This document shows, in pieces, positions 50,370-59,355 of a stretch of DNA of 64,000 nucleotides. The notes beneath the pieces are model-generated. The model was not told where the DNA came from and did no database searches. It saw only the letters and a program-made list of their open reading frames with translations. Source of the stretch: Aminobacter aminovorans. GTDB taxonomy: Bacteria > Pseudomonadota > Alphaproteobacteria > Rhizobiales > Rhizobiaceae. Position numbers and translations under genes: made by a program. The DNA lies in the NCBI RefSeq assembly GCF_900445235.1, contig NZ_UFSM01000001.1:4231501-4295500 (forward strand), read 5' to 3'. How positions within the stretch are numbered: position 1 is the first letter of the stretch; each line of letters begins with the position of its first letter.

Positions 50370-51590
50370 TCAGCCTTCACTGGGGCGCCTGCGGGCCCGC
50401 GCCGCAGCGCCGGCGGCACCAGCCGCGATCGCCATCGCCGCGAGAAGCAGTGCCGTTGCGCCGAACAGCGCGCCATAGCCATGCCTTGCAATCAGCGGTG
50501 TGACCAGCAGTGGCGAAATGAACTGGCCGATGAAGATCGACGCCGTCAGCACGCCGCCGCTCAGGCCCCTGCGCCGCAGCGGCGCAAGGTTCAAGGTCAG
50601 CGCAACGAAGCTCGGCGAAACCAGCGCATAACCAGCCCCGATCGAAGCCGCCGCCGCAAACAGCGTCGGCGTCGTTTCAGCCAGGAGCAGCAGCAGAAAG
50701 CCGAGCGCCATCGCGGCATAGCCGATGAGGAAGATGCCGGCATAACCCGTGACGCGCTGCACCCTGGGATATATGAGTGCGAAGCTGCCGCCGGACAGCA
50801 TCACCGTGCCGAGGATCGCGCCGGTCATCATCGCGGCGTCATATCCCTTCGCGTCGAGGAAGAACGACATCTGCGTCGGCATGACGAAGAAGATCATGTT
50901 GGTGAGCGCCTGCAGCAGCACCAGCAGCGACAGCAGCACCACCCATGACGGATGCCCGGCGGCGTCACTTGTTGCCTTGGCATCCGTTGCCTGCAAACGC
51001 CGGGGCGGATCGACAATGACCATCCACATCAGGGGCAGGAAGACCAGGGCGAGGCCATAGATGGCGAAGGGCCAGCGCGGCGACATCGCCGCCACCCATC
51101 CAGCAAGCGAGATGAAGACCAGGCCGCCGAAATTGCGCGCCGAGATCTGCAGCCCGGTCATGGCGCTGCGCCTGTCGCCGCTGAAATAGTCGCCGACAAG
51201 GGCGGTCTGCGCCGTCATGATCAGTGCCACCGCCACCCCGAGAACGAGGCGACTGATGAAGATGCTGGGCAGGTCGGGCAGGACCAATCCGGCGCATCCG
51301 GCAACCGCAAACAGGATCACACCCCAAAGCAGCAGCAGACGGCGGCCGAACCGGTCCACCGCCAAGCCGGCGAAAGGCGCGAACAAGGCGACGCTGAGCG
51401 ACGGCGCCGGCACCAGCAGCCGGGTCAGCATCGCCGCGTTCGGATCGGCTGCAAACAGCCGCTCGAGCCCCGGCAGCGCCGGGCTGATCGTCGCATTGGC
51501 CATGGTGGTAAGCGATGCGGCGAGCAGCAGTGCCACCGCCCGCCCATCCAGCCAGACCGGTCTTTCCAGTGTTTGTTGAATGACTTGCAT
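50370..51590 (-). CDS. MFS efflux transporter
   Basis: A 406-residue twelve-helix carrier with NATISPALPGLERLFAADPNA and FAGLAVDRFGRRLLLLWGV, the standard loop 2-3 motif. SRLVLGVAVALIMTAQTALVGDYF suggests a drug efflux group. It is divergent from a MerR-family gene with dyad operators between them. Confidence 0.83.
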   Translation of the reverse strand: MQVIQQTLERPVWLDGRAVALLLAASLTTMANATISPALPGLERLFAADPNAAMLTRLLVPAPSLSVALFAPFAGLAVDRFGRRLLLLWGVILFAVAGCAGLVLPDLPSIFISRLVLGVAVALIMTAQTALVGDYFSGDRRSAMTGLQISARNFGGLVFISLAGWVAAMSPRWPFAIYGLALVFLPLMWMVIVDPPRRLQATDAKATSDAAGHPSWVVLLSLLVLLQALTNMIFFVMPTQMSFFLDAKGYDAAMMTGAILGTVMLSGGSFALIYPRVQRVTGYAGIFLIGYAAMALGFLLLLLAETTPTLFAAAASIGAGYALVSPSFVALTLNLAPLRRRGLSGGVLTASIFIGQFISPLLVTPLIARHGYGALFGATALLLAAMAIAAGAAGAAARARRRPSEG

Positions 51591-51637
51591 GATTTTTCCC
51601 TCTTGCTGAATTCGATCGATAGGCAGAGCCTACGAAT

Positions 51638-51658
51638 TCAAGCCAACTTGAGGTCAAG
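51638..51658. promoter_or_regulatory. overlapping dyads between the MFS gene and merR
   Basis: TCAAG-CCAA-CTTGA (51638-51651) and CTTGA-GG-TCAAG (51647-51658) share their middle arm, immediately before the merR ATG. MerR-family proteins bind such dyads between -35 and -10. Confidence 0.55.
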
Positions 51659-51659
51659 C

Positions 51660-52109
51660 ATGCATTTTCTGGATATTGGCGAGGTCGTCGAACGCACTGG
51701 CGTGCCGCCGTCGACGCTGCGCTATTACGAAGAGATCGGCCTGATCCGTTCGGTGGCGCGGCATGGCCTGCGGCGACAGTTCGACCATGACGTGCTGATG
51801 AAACTGTCGCTCATCGGCATGGGCAAGGCAGCCGGCTTCACGCTGCCCGAGATATCGGCCATGTTCGGCAGCGATGACCGCCCCGACATTCCGCGCGACC
51901 AACTGCACGCCAAGGCCAAGGAGCTGGAACGCCAGATCATCGAGCTCAGGATGCTGCGCGACGTCATCCGCCACGTCGCCGACTGCCCGGCGCCGTCGCA
52001 TATGGAGTGCCCGAGCTTTCGCAAACTGCTGAAGTCGACGACGACTGCACCTGTCAGCCGTTCGCCGAAACCACCGCCGGCACGGGCCAGGTCCGCACGC
52101 CAACGCTAG
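51660..52109 (+). CDS. MerR-family regulator
   Basis: A 149-residue protein with the MerR helix-turn-helix LDIGEVVERTGVPPSTLRYYEEIGLIRSVARHGLRRQF, a coiled dimer helix and Cys residues in ADCPAPSHMECPSF. The ligand is unknown. It probably controls the divergent MFS exporter. Confidence 0.87.
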   Translation: MHFLDIGEVVERTGVPPSTLRYYEEIGLIRSVARHGLRRQFDHDVLMKLSLIGMGKAAGFTLPEISAMFGSDDRPDIPRDQLHAKAKELERQIIELRMLRDVIRHVADCPAPSHMECPSFRKLLKSTTTAPVSRSPKPPPARARSARQR

Positions 52110-52221
52110 CCTGCTGATGTGGCGTGGGCAGCGGCTGCGCATGCTGGCCGTCCAGGGACCCAACAGGACGCCAGCTCTTTTTCAGAGCAGCAGTGGGCGC
52201 GGCGTTTCCTGATTTTGCCGG

Positions 52222-52539
52222 TCAGCCTGACAGCAGGTGGGCAAACATCTCGGCCAGTTCCTTGTCCATGAACGGCTTCTTCAGGACCGGCCGATCGCGG
52301 TAGCCGTCCTTCATGTGGCCGCTATAGCCCGTCGAAAAGACGAAAGGTACGCCGCGCGCGGCGAGCGCGTCGGCCACGACATAGGTGTTGTCGCCATTCA
52401 GGTTCATGTCCACCATGGCGGCATCGAAATCATGCGCCGTGATGAGGGCAAGCGCCTGCTCGACCGTGGCGGCAGCGATCACCGACACGCAGCCGAGGTC
52501 GGCCAGCATGTCTTCGATCATGAGGAGGACGAGCATCAC
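52222..52539 (-). pseudogene. response-regulator receiver domain missing its first strand
   Basis: 105 residues of a CheY-like fold: LMIEDMLADLGCVSV, then the phospho-acceptor Asp in AAMVDMNLNGD, the Thr in VFSTGYSGH and the Lys in RPVLKKPFMDKEL. The N-terminal VLVVEDE strand with the acidic pair is absent; upstream in frame is a stop codon. It probably lost its 5' end and cannot bind Mg normally. Confidence 0.6.
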
Positions 52540-52547
52540 AAAGCAGC

Positions 52548-53313
52548 CTATTCATCGCGAACACCACAGGCGGCAGGAAAGTCCATCGTGCAGACAAGGC
52601 CTTCCACCCGGTAGTCGAGATCGACCGCGCCATCCAGTTCGTGTGCCAGGCCGCGCTCCAGGACCCGCGAGCCAAAACCCTTTCTGGACGGTGGCATGAC
52701 CGGCGGACCGTCCTTCTCCTGCCAGCGCACGACAAGCCGACCGCCCTCAGGCGAGGGCTTGATCGTCCATGAAATCAGGACGGACCCAACATTGTTGGAA
52801 AACGCGCCGTATTTTACCGCATTGGTCGCAAGTTCATGGAAGGCGATGCCCAGTGCCAGGGTAACCTTGGGTGAGACGCGGATGTTGCTGCCGGTGATGA
52901 CAACGTGCTGCGACCTGCCATTTGCGATCCCGAACGGCTCCAGGGCTGCCTTGATCAGATCGAGCAACCCCGCACCTTCCCAGTTCTCGCGGGTCAACAG
53001 GTCATGCGACCGTGAGAGCGCAAAGAGGCGCGACTCGATGGAGTCCCTGATCACGTCGGGATTGGAAGTGTTTCGCAGCGCCTGCCAGACAATCGACTGC
53101 ACAGTGGCAAGCGTATTCTTCACCCGATGACTAGAACTCGCTGCCGTTCTTTCGGCGGTAGCAGATTTCCGAGCCGCCATTGGCGTCGCCCGCGAAAGTG
53201 GCTTCGATGCGCGCCAGAGAATCGAGGTCGGTGCCGCCCGCGATCAGGAAGTTGAAGCTTTGGCCGAGCAACTCGTCACGCGAATATCCGGTCAGAGCCT
53301 CCGAAAGCTCTCG
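52548..53313 (-). pseudogene. PAS-HWE histidine kinase remnant
   Basis: The HWE kinase part is intact in one frame: HRVKNTLATVQSIVWQAL, then GIAFHELATNAVKYGAFSN and GFGSRVLERGLAHEL. Upstream, in another frame, a PAS domain reads LTGYSRDELLGQSFNFLIAG...ICYRRKNGSEF, then TAG (53132-53134). The PAS C-terminal half and linker are deleted and the frames do not match. The kinase is probably dead or truncated, like the receiver beside it. Confidence 0.7.
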
Positions 53314-53532
53314 ACTTCAGCTCCGGCGACCTTTTGGCCTTCGGATTTGATTACTGGTTCAGCCATGCCTCAACTTCATTCGATTGGCGGCAGGCAGCAG
53401 CTAACGGGCAACGTTTGGAGCCGTGCGGAGTTGTTGATGCGAGTGCGAGCACGAGGCTATGACCTGCGTCGCTGACGTCTTGCCGAACAAGAAGCGCAAA
53501 ATTACCGCCACGCCCGCTCTTGAAAGCGTTGA

Positions 53533-53616
53533 TTAATACCAGCGACCGCGGCCAAACCAGCCGCCGCCCAGCAGAACAAGTACGATAAGGATGATGAGAA
53601 GAGTGGTGGTATCCAT
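53533..53616 (-). CDS. 27-residue membrane peptide under a stress promoter
   Basis: MDTTTLLIILIVLVLLGGGWFGRGRWY: a short hydrophobic helix followed by a Gly/Arg-rich aromatic end. AGGAG lies seven bases before the ATG, and a GGAAC-N16-CGTT promoter stands 74 bases upstream. Small proteins of this shape are common in rhizobia; the function is unknown. It is below the length of usual gene finders. Confidence 0.65.
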   Translation of the reverse strand: MDTTTLLIILIVLVLLGGGWFGRGRWY

Positions 53617-53689
53617 GTCAGTCTCCTGGGAGTGCTCGTGCACCTCACGGAGCGGTGCATTGCCCGCTCATCGCACTCCAACACTAAAC

Positions 53690-53714
53690 AACGTTTCACA
53701 TGCTTTCTTGTTCC
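53690..53714 (-). promoter_or_regulatory. EcfG-type general stress promoter
   Basis: On the minus strand GGAAC (53714-53710), 16 bases, then CGTT (53693-53690) match the consensus of EcfG, the alphaproteobacterial general-stress sigma factor (GGAAC-N16/17-CGTT). It reads into the 27-residue peptide gene. Confidence 0.6.
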
Positions 53715-53847
53715 AACGAAAAAGCGACTCTGGCGCTCTATTCGCGCGAAGATTTTTATCGTTCAACCGGCAACATTGAGTTTTAAGGATCACACCTTCC
53801 AAAACATCAAAGCATCCTTTATTCGCTGCTTGCTCTTAGCGGACAGA

Positions 53848-54378
53848 ATGGATCGAGACGTGATCAGGCCGGCCAACTTGACGGATGCCTCCAGCCTCGC
53901 CGCACTCGGGCTGGAAGTCTGGCTGAACACCTACATCCGCAACGGTGTCAGTGCCTTCTTCGCCGACTATGCGCTCGAGCATTTCACCGCCGCCGGTTTC
54001 GAGGAGATCTTGGCGCGGACAGACCAGACAATCCTGGTCTCGCAGAACACCGTCGGGATCGACGGCTTCATCCAGATCACATCGGGCGCCCCCTCCCCTG
54101 TGCCCGGCTGTTCCGATCTCGAAATCGCCAAGCTCTATGTCCAGCCCCGCCACCAGGGCTCGGGCGCCGGCGGCAGGCTGCTTCAGGCGGCACTGCGCGT
54201 CTGCGCCGGCACAGGCCGGCCCGACGTCTGGCTTGCGGTCAATGCCGAAAACCAGCGCGCCATGGAGTTCTACCTGAGGAAGGGTTTTGCCAAGGCCGGC
54301 GAAACCCGGTTCCAGATCGACCGGCAGTCCTACCCCAACCACGTGTTGCGCTACGATCTGGCTCTTGTTGGAGCATGA
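53848..54378 (+). CDS. GNAT-family acetyltransferase
   Basis: A 176-residue protein with IRPANLTDASSLAALGLEVWL at the start and LYVQPRHQGSGAGGRLLQAAL (acetyl-CoA loop HQGSGAG), then VNAENQRAMEFYLRKGF. The acceptor is unknown. The ATG at 53848 is chosen because the upstream open frame lacks GNAT features. Confidence 0.82.
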   Translation: MDRDVIRPANLTDASSLAALGLEVWLNTYIRNGVSAFFADYALEHFTAAGFEEILARTDQTILVSQNTVGIDGFIQITSGAPSPVPGCSDLEIAKLYVQPRHQGSGAGGRLLQAALRVCAGTGRPDVWLAVNAENQRAMEFYLRKGFAKAGETRFQIDRQSYPNHVLRYDLALVGA

Positions 54379-54474
54379 TCTTTTCCGAAAACCGGCACCC
54401 ACTTTTCGGGATCATGCTCTTGTCGCAGCATGATCTTTTCCGAAAACCGGCACCCACTTTTCGGGATCATGCTC
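54372..54474. repeat. two tandem 47-bp palindromic elements, family 5
   Basis: AGCATGATCTTTTCCGAAAA...TTTTCGGGATCATGCT occurs at 54372-54418 and again at 54428-54474. Each copy is a dyad. A third copy in the opposite orientation is at 60491-60537. They lie in the convergent gap between the GNAT and SDR genes and could end both transcripts. Confidence 0.85.
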
Positions 54475-54478
54475 TGAC

Positions 54479-55222
54479 TCAGCCCGCCTGCGCCAGGGCC
54501 ACCGCGTCGGGTCCCGCCGGAAAGCGCAGCTGCCCCGACACATCGTTCGCAGCCAACCACACGGCTTCGGCGACGTCGGTTTCCTTCGTCACCATTTCAG
54601 GTGTCGCAAACCCGGCGAAGATCGGCCCGGCAAAGCCGGCATAGGCTTCGGGAATGAGATCCTCGACCCGCAGCTCGGTGTTGTGGGCAAAACGCGTGCT
54701 TGGCGCATAGCCCGGCTCGACCAGCTTGACCCTGACATCGAAGGCGCCAAGCTCATGCGCCAGCGAGCCGGTGAACCCCTGGATCGCCATCTTGCTTGCA
54801 GTGTAGGCGGCGGCCAGCGGCATCGGCGCCAGCGTCACACTCGACGTCACGTTGACGACGACGCCCGACCGGCGCGCGCGAAACTGCGGGATGACCGCCT
54901 GGGTCATCGCCATCACGCCAAAGGTGTTGGTCTCGAACAGCTTGCGCACATGCACCATCGGCATCGCCTCGAAAGCACCGACGAGGCCGATGCCGGCATT
55001 GTTGACGAGCACGTCGAGCGGACCGCTGGCGTCGAGCGCAGCCGCTATGCTCGCATCATCGGTCACGTCGAGCGCAATCACCCGCATCCGCTCCGAGCGC
55101 GGCAGGATGTCCTCGCGCGGCGTGCGCATGGTGGCAACGACGTTCCAACCCCTGGAATGGAAGTGGCGGGCGGTCTCCAGGCCATAGCCTGACGAGCAGC
55201 CGGTGATCAGTACGGTTTTCAT
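54479..55222 (-). CDS. short-chain dehydrogenase/reductase (classical)
   Basis: A 247-residue SDR with TGCSSGYG, NNAGIG and the active site YTASK. MRTPRED after beta-2 suggests NADP use. The ATG at 55222 has AGGAAAAC upstream and is preferred over 55240. It is divergent from an AraC-type regulator gene, a common pairing. Confidence 0.88.
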   Translation of the reverse strand: MKTVLITGCSSGYGLETARHFHSRGWNVVATMRTPREDILPRSERMRVIALDVTDDASIAAALDASGPLDVLVNNAGIGLVGAFEAMPMVHVRKLFETNTFGVMAMTQAVIPQFRARRSGVVVNVTSSVTLAPMPLAAAYTASKMAIQGFTGSLAHELGAFDVRVKLVEPGYAPSTRFAHNTELRVEDLIPEAYAGFAGPIFAGFATPEMVTKETDVAEAVWLAANDVSGQLRFPAGPDAVALAQAG

Positions 55223-55270
55223 GGCGTTTTCCTGTTTCATGTTGACGCCGTGAGAATACCGTTCAGAATC

Positions 55271-55314
55271 CGGACTATCATCAATATCAAGTCCGAAATT
55301 CATTGGCAAAAGTC
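55271..55314. promoter_or_regulatory. candidate AraC binding repeats between the SDR gene and araC
   Basis: CGGACT (55271-55276) is inverted at AGTCCG (55290-55295), and AGTCC recurs at 55310-55314. Half-sites of this spacing are common for AraC-type activators, but the match is short. Confidence 0.35.
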
Positions 55315-55319
55315 CATAA

Positions 55320-56222
55320 ATGACAGATCCCCTCGCCCAGGTCATCGAACTGCTCCAGCCGCGCACGGTGTTCTCGAAGGGGATCAGCGGCGCGGGAGCC
55401 TGGGGCGTCCGCTACGCCGAATTTGGCCAGCCCGGCTTCTGCGCCGTACTCGAAGGCAGCTGCCGCCTCGCCGTCGACGGCGAGGCAGCGGTTGTGCTCG
55501 AAGAGGGCGACTTCGTGCTGTTGCCCGCTACCCCTGCCTTTACCATGTCCGGCTTCGAACCGGTGACGCCAAGGCGCATCGATCCGAAGACTGCGCCGGC
55601 GCCGACGGAGGAGGTTCGACACGGCCGGCAAGACGGCCCGGCAGATGTCCGCCTGCTCGGCGGCTATTTCGTCTTCGGCTCTCCCGATGCGGCACTTTTG
55701 GTGTCGCTGCTGCCCGCCATGGTCCATATCAGCGGTGTCGAACGGCTTGCGACGCTGGTGCGGCTCGTCGGCGAGGAAGCGAGCCGGCAAGATGCCGGCC
55801 GCGATCTCGTGCTCGGCCGTCTCGTCGAAATCCTGCTGATCGAGGCGCTGAGGGCGAACCGCACCAAGGGCTCGCCACCCGGCTTCCTCAGCGGACTTTC
55901 GGATGCCAGGATTTCAGCGGCGATAAGGCAGATGCATGGTGATCCGCGGCGGCCGTGGACGGTGGCCGAACTCGCCGGCGAGGCCGGCCTGTCGCGCTCG
56001 GCCTTCTTCGACCGCTTCACCCGAACCGTCGGGCTCAGGCCGATGGAATATCTGCTCGCCTGGCGCATGGCGCTCGCCAGGAAGCTGCTCGGTAAAAAGG
56101 ACATCGCGCTCGACGAGGTCGCCCGCCAGGTCGGCTACGGCTCGGCCAGCACCTTCAGCACCGCCTTCAGCCGCCATGTCGGGCAGCCGCCGGGCCGCTA
56201 CGCGCGTAGCGACCGGGAGTGA
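55320..56222 (+). CDS. AraC-family regulator with cupin sensor domain
   Basis: A 300-residue protein: residues 15-100 form a cupin (GFCAVLEGSCRLAVDGEAAVVLEEGDFVLLP), and the C-terminal two helix-turn-helices are WTVAELAGEAGLSRSAFFDRF and ALDEVARQVGYGSASTFSTAF. It likely activates the divergent SDR gene in response to an unknown small molecule. Confidence 0.9.
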   Translation: MTDPLAQVIELLQPRTVFSKGISGAGAWGVRYAEFGQPGFCAVLEGSCRLAVDGEAAVVLEEGDFVLLPATPAFTMSGFEPVTPRRIDPKTAPAPTEEVRHGRQDGPADVRLLGGYFVFGSPDAALLVSLLPAMVHISGVERLATLVRLVGEEASRQDAGRDLVLGRLVEILLIEALRANRTKGSPPGFLSGLSDARISAAIRQMHGDPRRPWTVAELAGEAGLSRSAFFDRFTRTVGLRPMEYLLAWRMALARKLLGKKDIALDEVARQVGYGSASTFSTAFSRHVGQPPGRYARSDRE

Positions 56223-56396
56223 TGAAAGGGCGGTCATGCGCATGTCGCACCACCTCGCCCCGATTCAGAAAAAGCATTGCGAGACCGACGGAACATAGTT
56301 CCAGATCGGTAACCAGCCCAAGCTGAACTTGTCGCTCCGACACGAACTTGTTCCTTAGACTGTCTTGCGTGGAAAAGCCTGCGAGGTTTGGCCAAA

Positions 56397-56828
56397 ATGA
56401 GCCTGTCCATGCGAACAACAGAGCAGGCTCCGTCGGTGAGGCGAGCCCTGGTATCCTGCGCAACATATACTCTGCTGACGATAGGGTTTTACTTGGCCCT
56501 ACGGGCGGGCGACAGGCTTGGCATGTGGGGCATCATGGCTTGGCCGCTGCTGCTCGCGCCGATCATTTTTTGCGCCTATTCACTTGTGAAATGGCGGACA
56601 ATCCAGCGCCTTGGAACCCGTGGCTCAATCATTGCAGCGGTTTCGGCGGCGATATGGACGGGCGCAGCGCTCGTGGTCGCCGCCCTCATGGCGTTGGGCC
56701 TGCTGATCGCAGGCGAACATCCTCTGTTCGCCATCGCCATGCTGCTCATGGCCGCCCCATCTGCGGCGGCCATTCCGATCAGCGCCCTGGCGGGCTTTGC
56801 AGCCCACAGAATTGCAGGGCTGAACTGA
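56397..56828 (+). CDS. small integral membrane protein, unknown
   Basis: A 143-residue protein with four predicted helices (ATYTLLTIGFYLALRAG, then GIMAWPLLLAPIIFCAYSLV). No family was recognised. The start is one of three options (TTG 56388, ATG 56397, ATG 56409). It converges with era. Confidence 0.6.
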   Translation: MSLSMRTTEQAPSVRRALVSCATYTLLTIGFYLALRAGDRLGMWGIMAWPLLLAPIIFCAYSLVKWRTIQRLGTRGSIIAAVSAAIWTGAALVVAALMALGLLIAGEHPLFAIAMLLMAAPSAAAIPISALAGFAAHRIAGLN

Positions 56829-56856
56829 TCGGGTGCCGGGAGCCTCTGCCCCCTGG

Positions 56857-56882
56857 AGCGCAATTCCGGACGGAAATGCGCT
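56857..56882. terminator. hairpin overlapping the end of era
   Basis: AGCGCAATTCCG (56857-56868) pairs with CGGAAATGCGCT (56871-56882) with one mismatch and a two-base loop; the era stop (56883-56881) lies at its edge. It probably ends transcripts from both sides of this convergent junction. Confidence 0.5.
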
Positions 56883-57810
56883 AGCGCGGGAAATCCAGTC
56901 CCATCTCGCGGTAGCGCTCGGGATCGTCGCCCCAGTTCTCGCGCACCTTGACGAACAAAAACAGGTGCACCTTCTGCTCGAGGATGCCGCCGATTTCCAT
57001 GCGCGAGGCCTGGCCGATGGCACGGATGGTCTCGCCCTTGTGGCCGAGCACGATCTTCTTCTGGCTGTCGCGCTCGACATAGATGACCTGCTCGATGCGC
57101 ACCGAGCCGTCGGGCTTTTCTTCCCACTTCTCGGTCTCGACATGCGAGGAGTAAGGCAGTTCCTGATGCAGGCGCAGATAGAGCTTTTCGCGGGTGATCT
57201 CGGCCGCCAGCTGGCGCATCGGCAGGTCGGAGATCTGGTCCTCGGGATAATACCACGGCCCCTCGGGCAGGCGCTTGGCGAGATAATCGAGCAGATCCTT
57301 GCAGCCAGAACCGGTCAGCGCCGAAACCATGAAGGTGCGCTCGAAATCGACGCTTTCATTGGCCATCGCCGTCAGCTTCAGCAGCTTTTCGGGATCGACC
57401 CGGTCGACCTTGTTGAGGATCAGCACCTTGGGCTGACGCACGTCCTTGAGCCGTTCGAGGATGGCTGCGGCGTCGCCCTTGATGCCGCGTTCGGCATCGA
57501 TCAGCACCAGGATCAGGTCGGCATCCCTGGCGCCGCCCCAGGCGGTGGTCACCATCGCCGTGTCGAGGCGCCGCCGCGGCTTGAAGATGCCTGGTGTGTC
57601 GATGAACACGATCTGGGCGTTGTCGTGGGTGGCGATGCCGCGCACGATGGCGCGCGTCGTCTGCACCTTGTGGGTGACGATCGACACCTTGGCGCCGACG
57701 AGTTGGTTGACCAGCGTCGACTTGCCGGCATTCGGCGCGCCGATCAGCGCGACGAAGCCCGAACGGGTACCGCCCGTCGCAGGCATTGTTGTTTCAGGGG
57801 CATCGGTCAC
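56881..57810 (-). CDS. era: GTPase Era, 16S rRNA maturation
   Basis: A 309-residue protein with G1 GAPNAGKS (residues 24-31), G3 DTPG, G4 NKVD and a C-terminal KH domain. Era binds the 3' end of 16S rRNA during 30S assembly. The first codon is GTG at 57810, overlapping the rnc stop (GTGA); an ATG lies eight codons further on. recO, often next to era, is absent here and found 20.5 kb away. Confidence 0.95.
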   Translation of the reverse strand: MTDAPETTMPATGGTRSGFVALIGAPNAGKSTLVNQLVGAKVSIVTHKVQTTRAIVRGIATHDNAQIVFIDTPGIFKPRRRLDTAMVTTAWGGARDADLILVLIDAERGIKGDAAAILERLKDVRQPKVLILNKVDRVDPEKLLKLTAMANESVDFERTFMVSALTGSGCKDLLDYLAKRLPEGPWYYPEDQISDLPMRQLAAEITREKLYLRLHQELPYSSHVETEKWEEKPDGSVRIEQVIYVERDSQKKIVLGHKGETIRAIGQASRMEIGGILEQKVHLFLFVKVRENWGDDPERYREMGLDFPR

Positions 57811-58529
57811 GATGCGGTCTCCTCATGCTTCCAAACGCCTTCGCGCACCAGCAAGGCAGCGGCGGCGTTCTGCTCGGCCTCGCGCTTGGAGCGGCCGGTG
57901 CCGGTGGCGGGCAAAAATTGTCCGACCCGCACGATCACCGAAAAGACGGGGTCGTGGTCAGGGCCGGTGCGGCTTTCGATCTGGTAGGCAGGCACTGAAG
58001 TCGAGGCCTGATGCGCCCATTCCTGCAGTTCTGTCTTGGGGTCGCGGCGGGCAGCACCTGCGGCCTCGGCGCGCGGCTTCCAGAATTTGTGGATGAAGCG
58101 CTTGGCCGCATCCAGTCCGCCGTCGAGATAGATGACGGCGATCAGCGATTCCAGCGCATCGGCACGCAAATTGACGCGCTTGCGTTCGGCCAGATTGCGC
58201 ACTTCCGAGCCGGCGCGGATCAGCTCCGCAAGGCCGATCTCGTCGGCGATCTGGGCCAGCGCCTCGGCGTTGACCAGCGCATTGAGACGAACCGAAAGCT
58301 CGCCCTCGGGCGCGTTAGGAAAATCCGACAGCAGCATGTCGGCAACGGCAAGGCCAAGCACCCGGTCGCCCAGGAATTCGAAACGCTCGTAATCGACGCC
58401 GGCGTTGGCGCTGCGCGCGCTGCCATGCGTCAGCGCCCGTTGCAGGCGCTGATGGTCGCGGAAGTTATGGCCGGTGCGGAGTTGCAGCGCGTCGGCGAGT
58501 TCCGTGGCGGTGAGCCGTTTGCCTGCCAT
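57807..58529 (-). CDS. rnc: ribonuclease III
   Basis: A 240-residue enzyme with the RNase III signature ERFEFLGDRVLGL and a C-terminal double-stranded RNA-binding domain (PKTELQEWAHQAS...GRSKREAEQNAAAALL). It cuts double-stranded RNA, including rRNA precursors. The start at 58529 is two bases after the lepB stop. Confidence 0.95.
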   Translation of the reverse strand: MAGKRLTATELADALQLRTGHNFRDHQRLQRALTHGSARSANAGVDYERFEFLGDRVLGLAVADMLLSDFPNAPEGELSVRLNALVNAEALAQIADEIGLAELIRAGSEVRNLAERKRVNLRADALESLIAVIYLDGGLDAAKRFIHKFWKPRAEAAGAARRDPKTELQEWAHQASTSVPAYQIESRTGPDHDPVFSVIVRVGQFLPATGTGRSKREAEQNAAAALLVREGVWKHEETAS

Positions 58530-58531
58530 GC

Positions 58532-59278
58532 CTATCGGACGAAGTTGAACAGGCGCGAGGCGCGCATCTCGGTCGGCCACTTCCAGATCTCGAGCGGGCT
58601 TGCGCCGTTGGCGATCGAGAAGAAGATGATGTTGGCGCGGCCGACGAGGTTCTCACCCGGCACGAAGCCGACATTGAAGCGGCTGTCGGTCGAATTGTCG
58701 CGGTTGTCGCCCATCATGAAGAAGTGGCCTTCTGGCACGACGAATTCGCGCGTGTTGTCGCCGATCGAGTCGGGCGTCAGGTCGAGCGTGTCGTAGGAAA
58801 CGCCGTTCGGCAGCGTCTCGCGATAGACGTCGACCGGGCGGTTGACCTCGGTGATATCAGGATTGTCGATCTGGCCGACCTTCTCGCGCGGCACGGCGGT
58901 GCCGTTGATGTAGAGCTGGCCATTCTGCATCTGGATGCGGTCGCCGGGCAGGCCGACGACACGCTTGATGTAGTCGAGCGACGGATTTGGCGGGAACTTG
59001 AAGACGACGACATCGCCACGCTCCGGATCGGAGCCGAAAATGCGGCCCGAAAACAGGTTGGGCGACAGCGGCAGCGAATAGCGCGAATAGCCATAAGCCC
59101 ACTTGGTGACGAACAGATAGTCGCCCTCGAGCAGCGTCGGCCGCATCGAGCCCGACGGAATCGAGAACGGCTGGAACAGCAGCGTCCGGATCACCAAAGC
59201 AAGCAGCAGCGCCTGGACGATGACGCTCACGGTCTCGCCGAGCCCGCCAGACTTCTTCTGTTTTTCAGCCACGCTCAT
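58532..59278 (-). CDS. lepB: signal peptidase I
   Basis: A 248-residue inner-membrane protease. It has one N-terminal helix (SVIVQALLLALVIRTLLF), catalytic Ser44 in PSGSMRPTL, general-base Lys105 in YIKRVVGLPGD, and the late box GHFFMMGDNRDNSTDSR. It removes signal peptides from secreted proteins. Confidence 0.96.
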   Translation of the reverse strand: MSVAEKQKKSGGLGETVSVIVQALLLALVIRTLLFQPFSIPSGSMRPTLLEGDYLFVTKWAYGYSRYSLPLSPNLFSGRIFGSDPERGDVVVFKFPPNPSLDYIKRVVGLPGDRIQMQNGQLYINGTAVPREKVGQIDNPDITEVNRPVDVYRETLPNGVSYDTLDLTPDSIGDNTREFVVPEGHFFMMGDNRDNSTDSRFNVGFVPGENLVGRANIIFFSIANGASPLEIWKWPTEMRASRLFNFVR

Positions 59279-59355
59279 GTCGTCCTCGATTGTAGGTCGC
59301 GATGGGTATAAGGGCTCGCCGTCGCCGGGGCAATGTCTCAGCCGCCGCCAAAACC

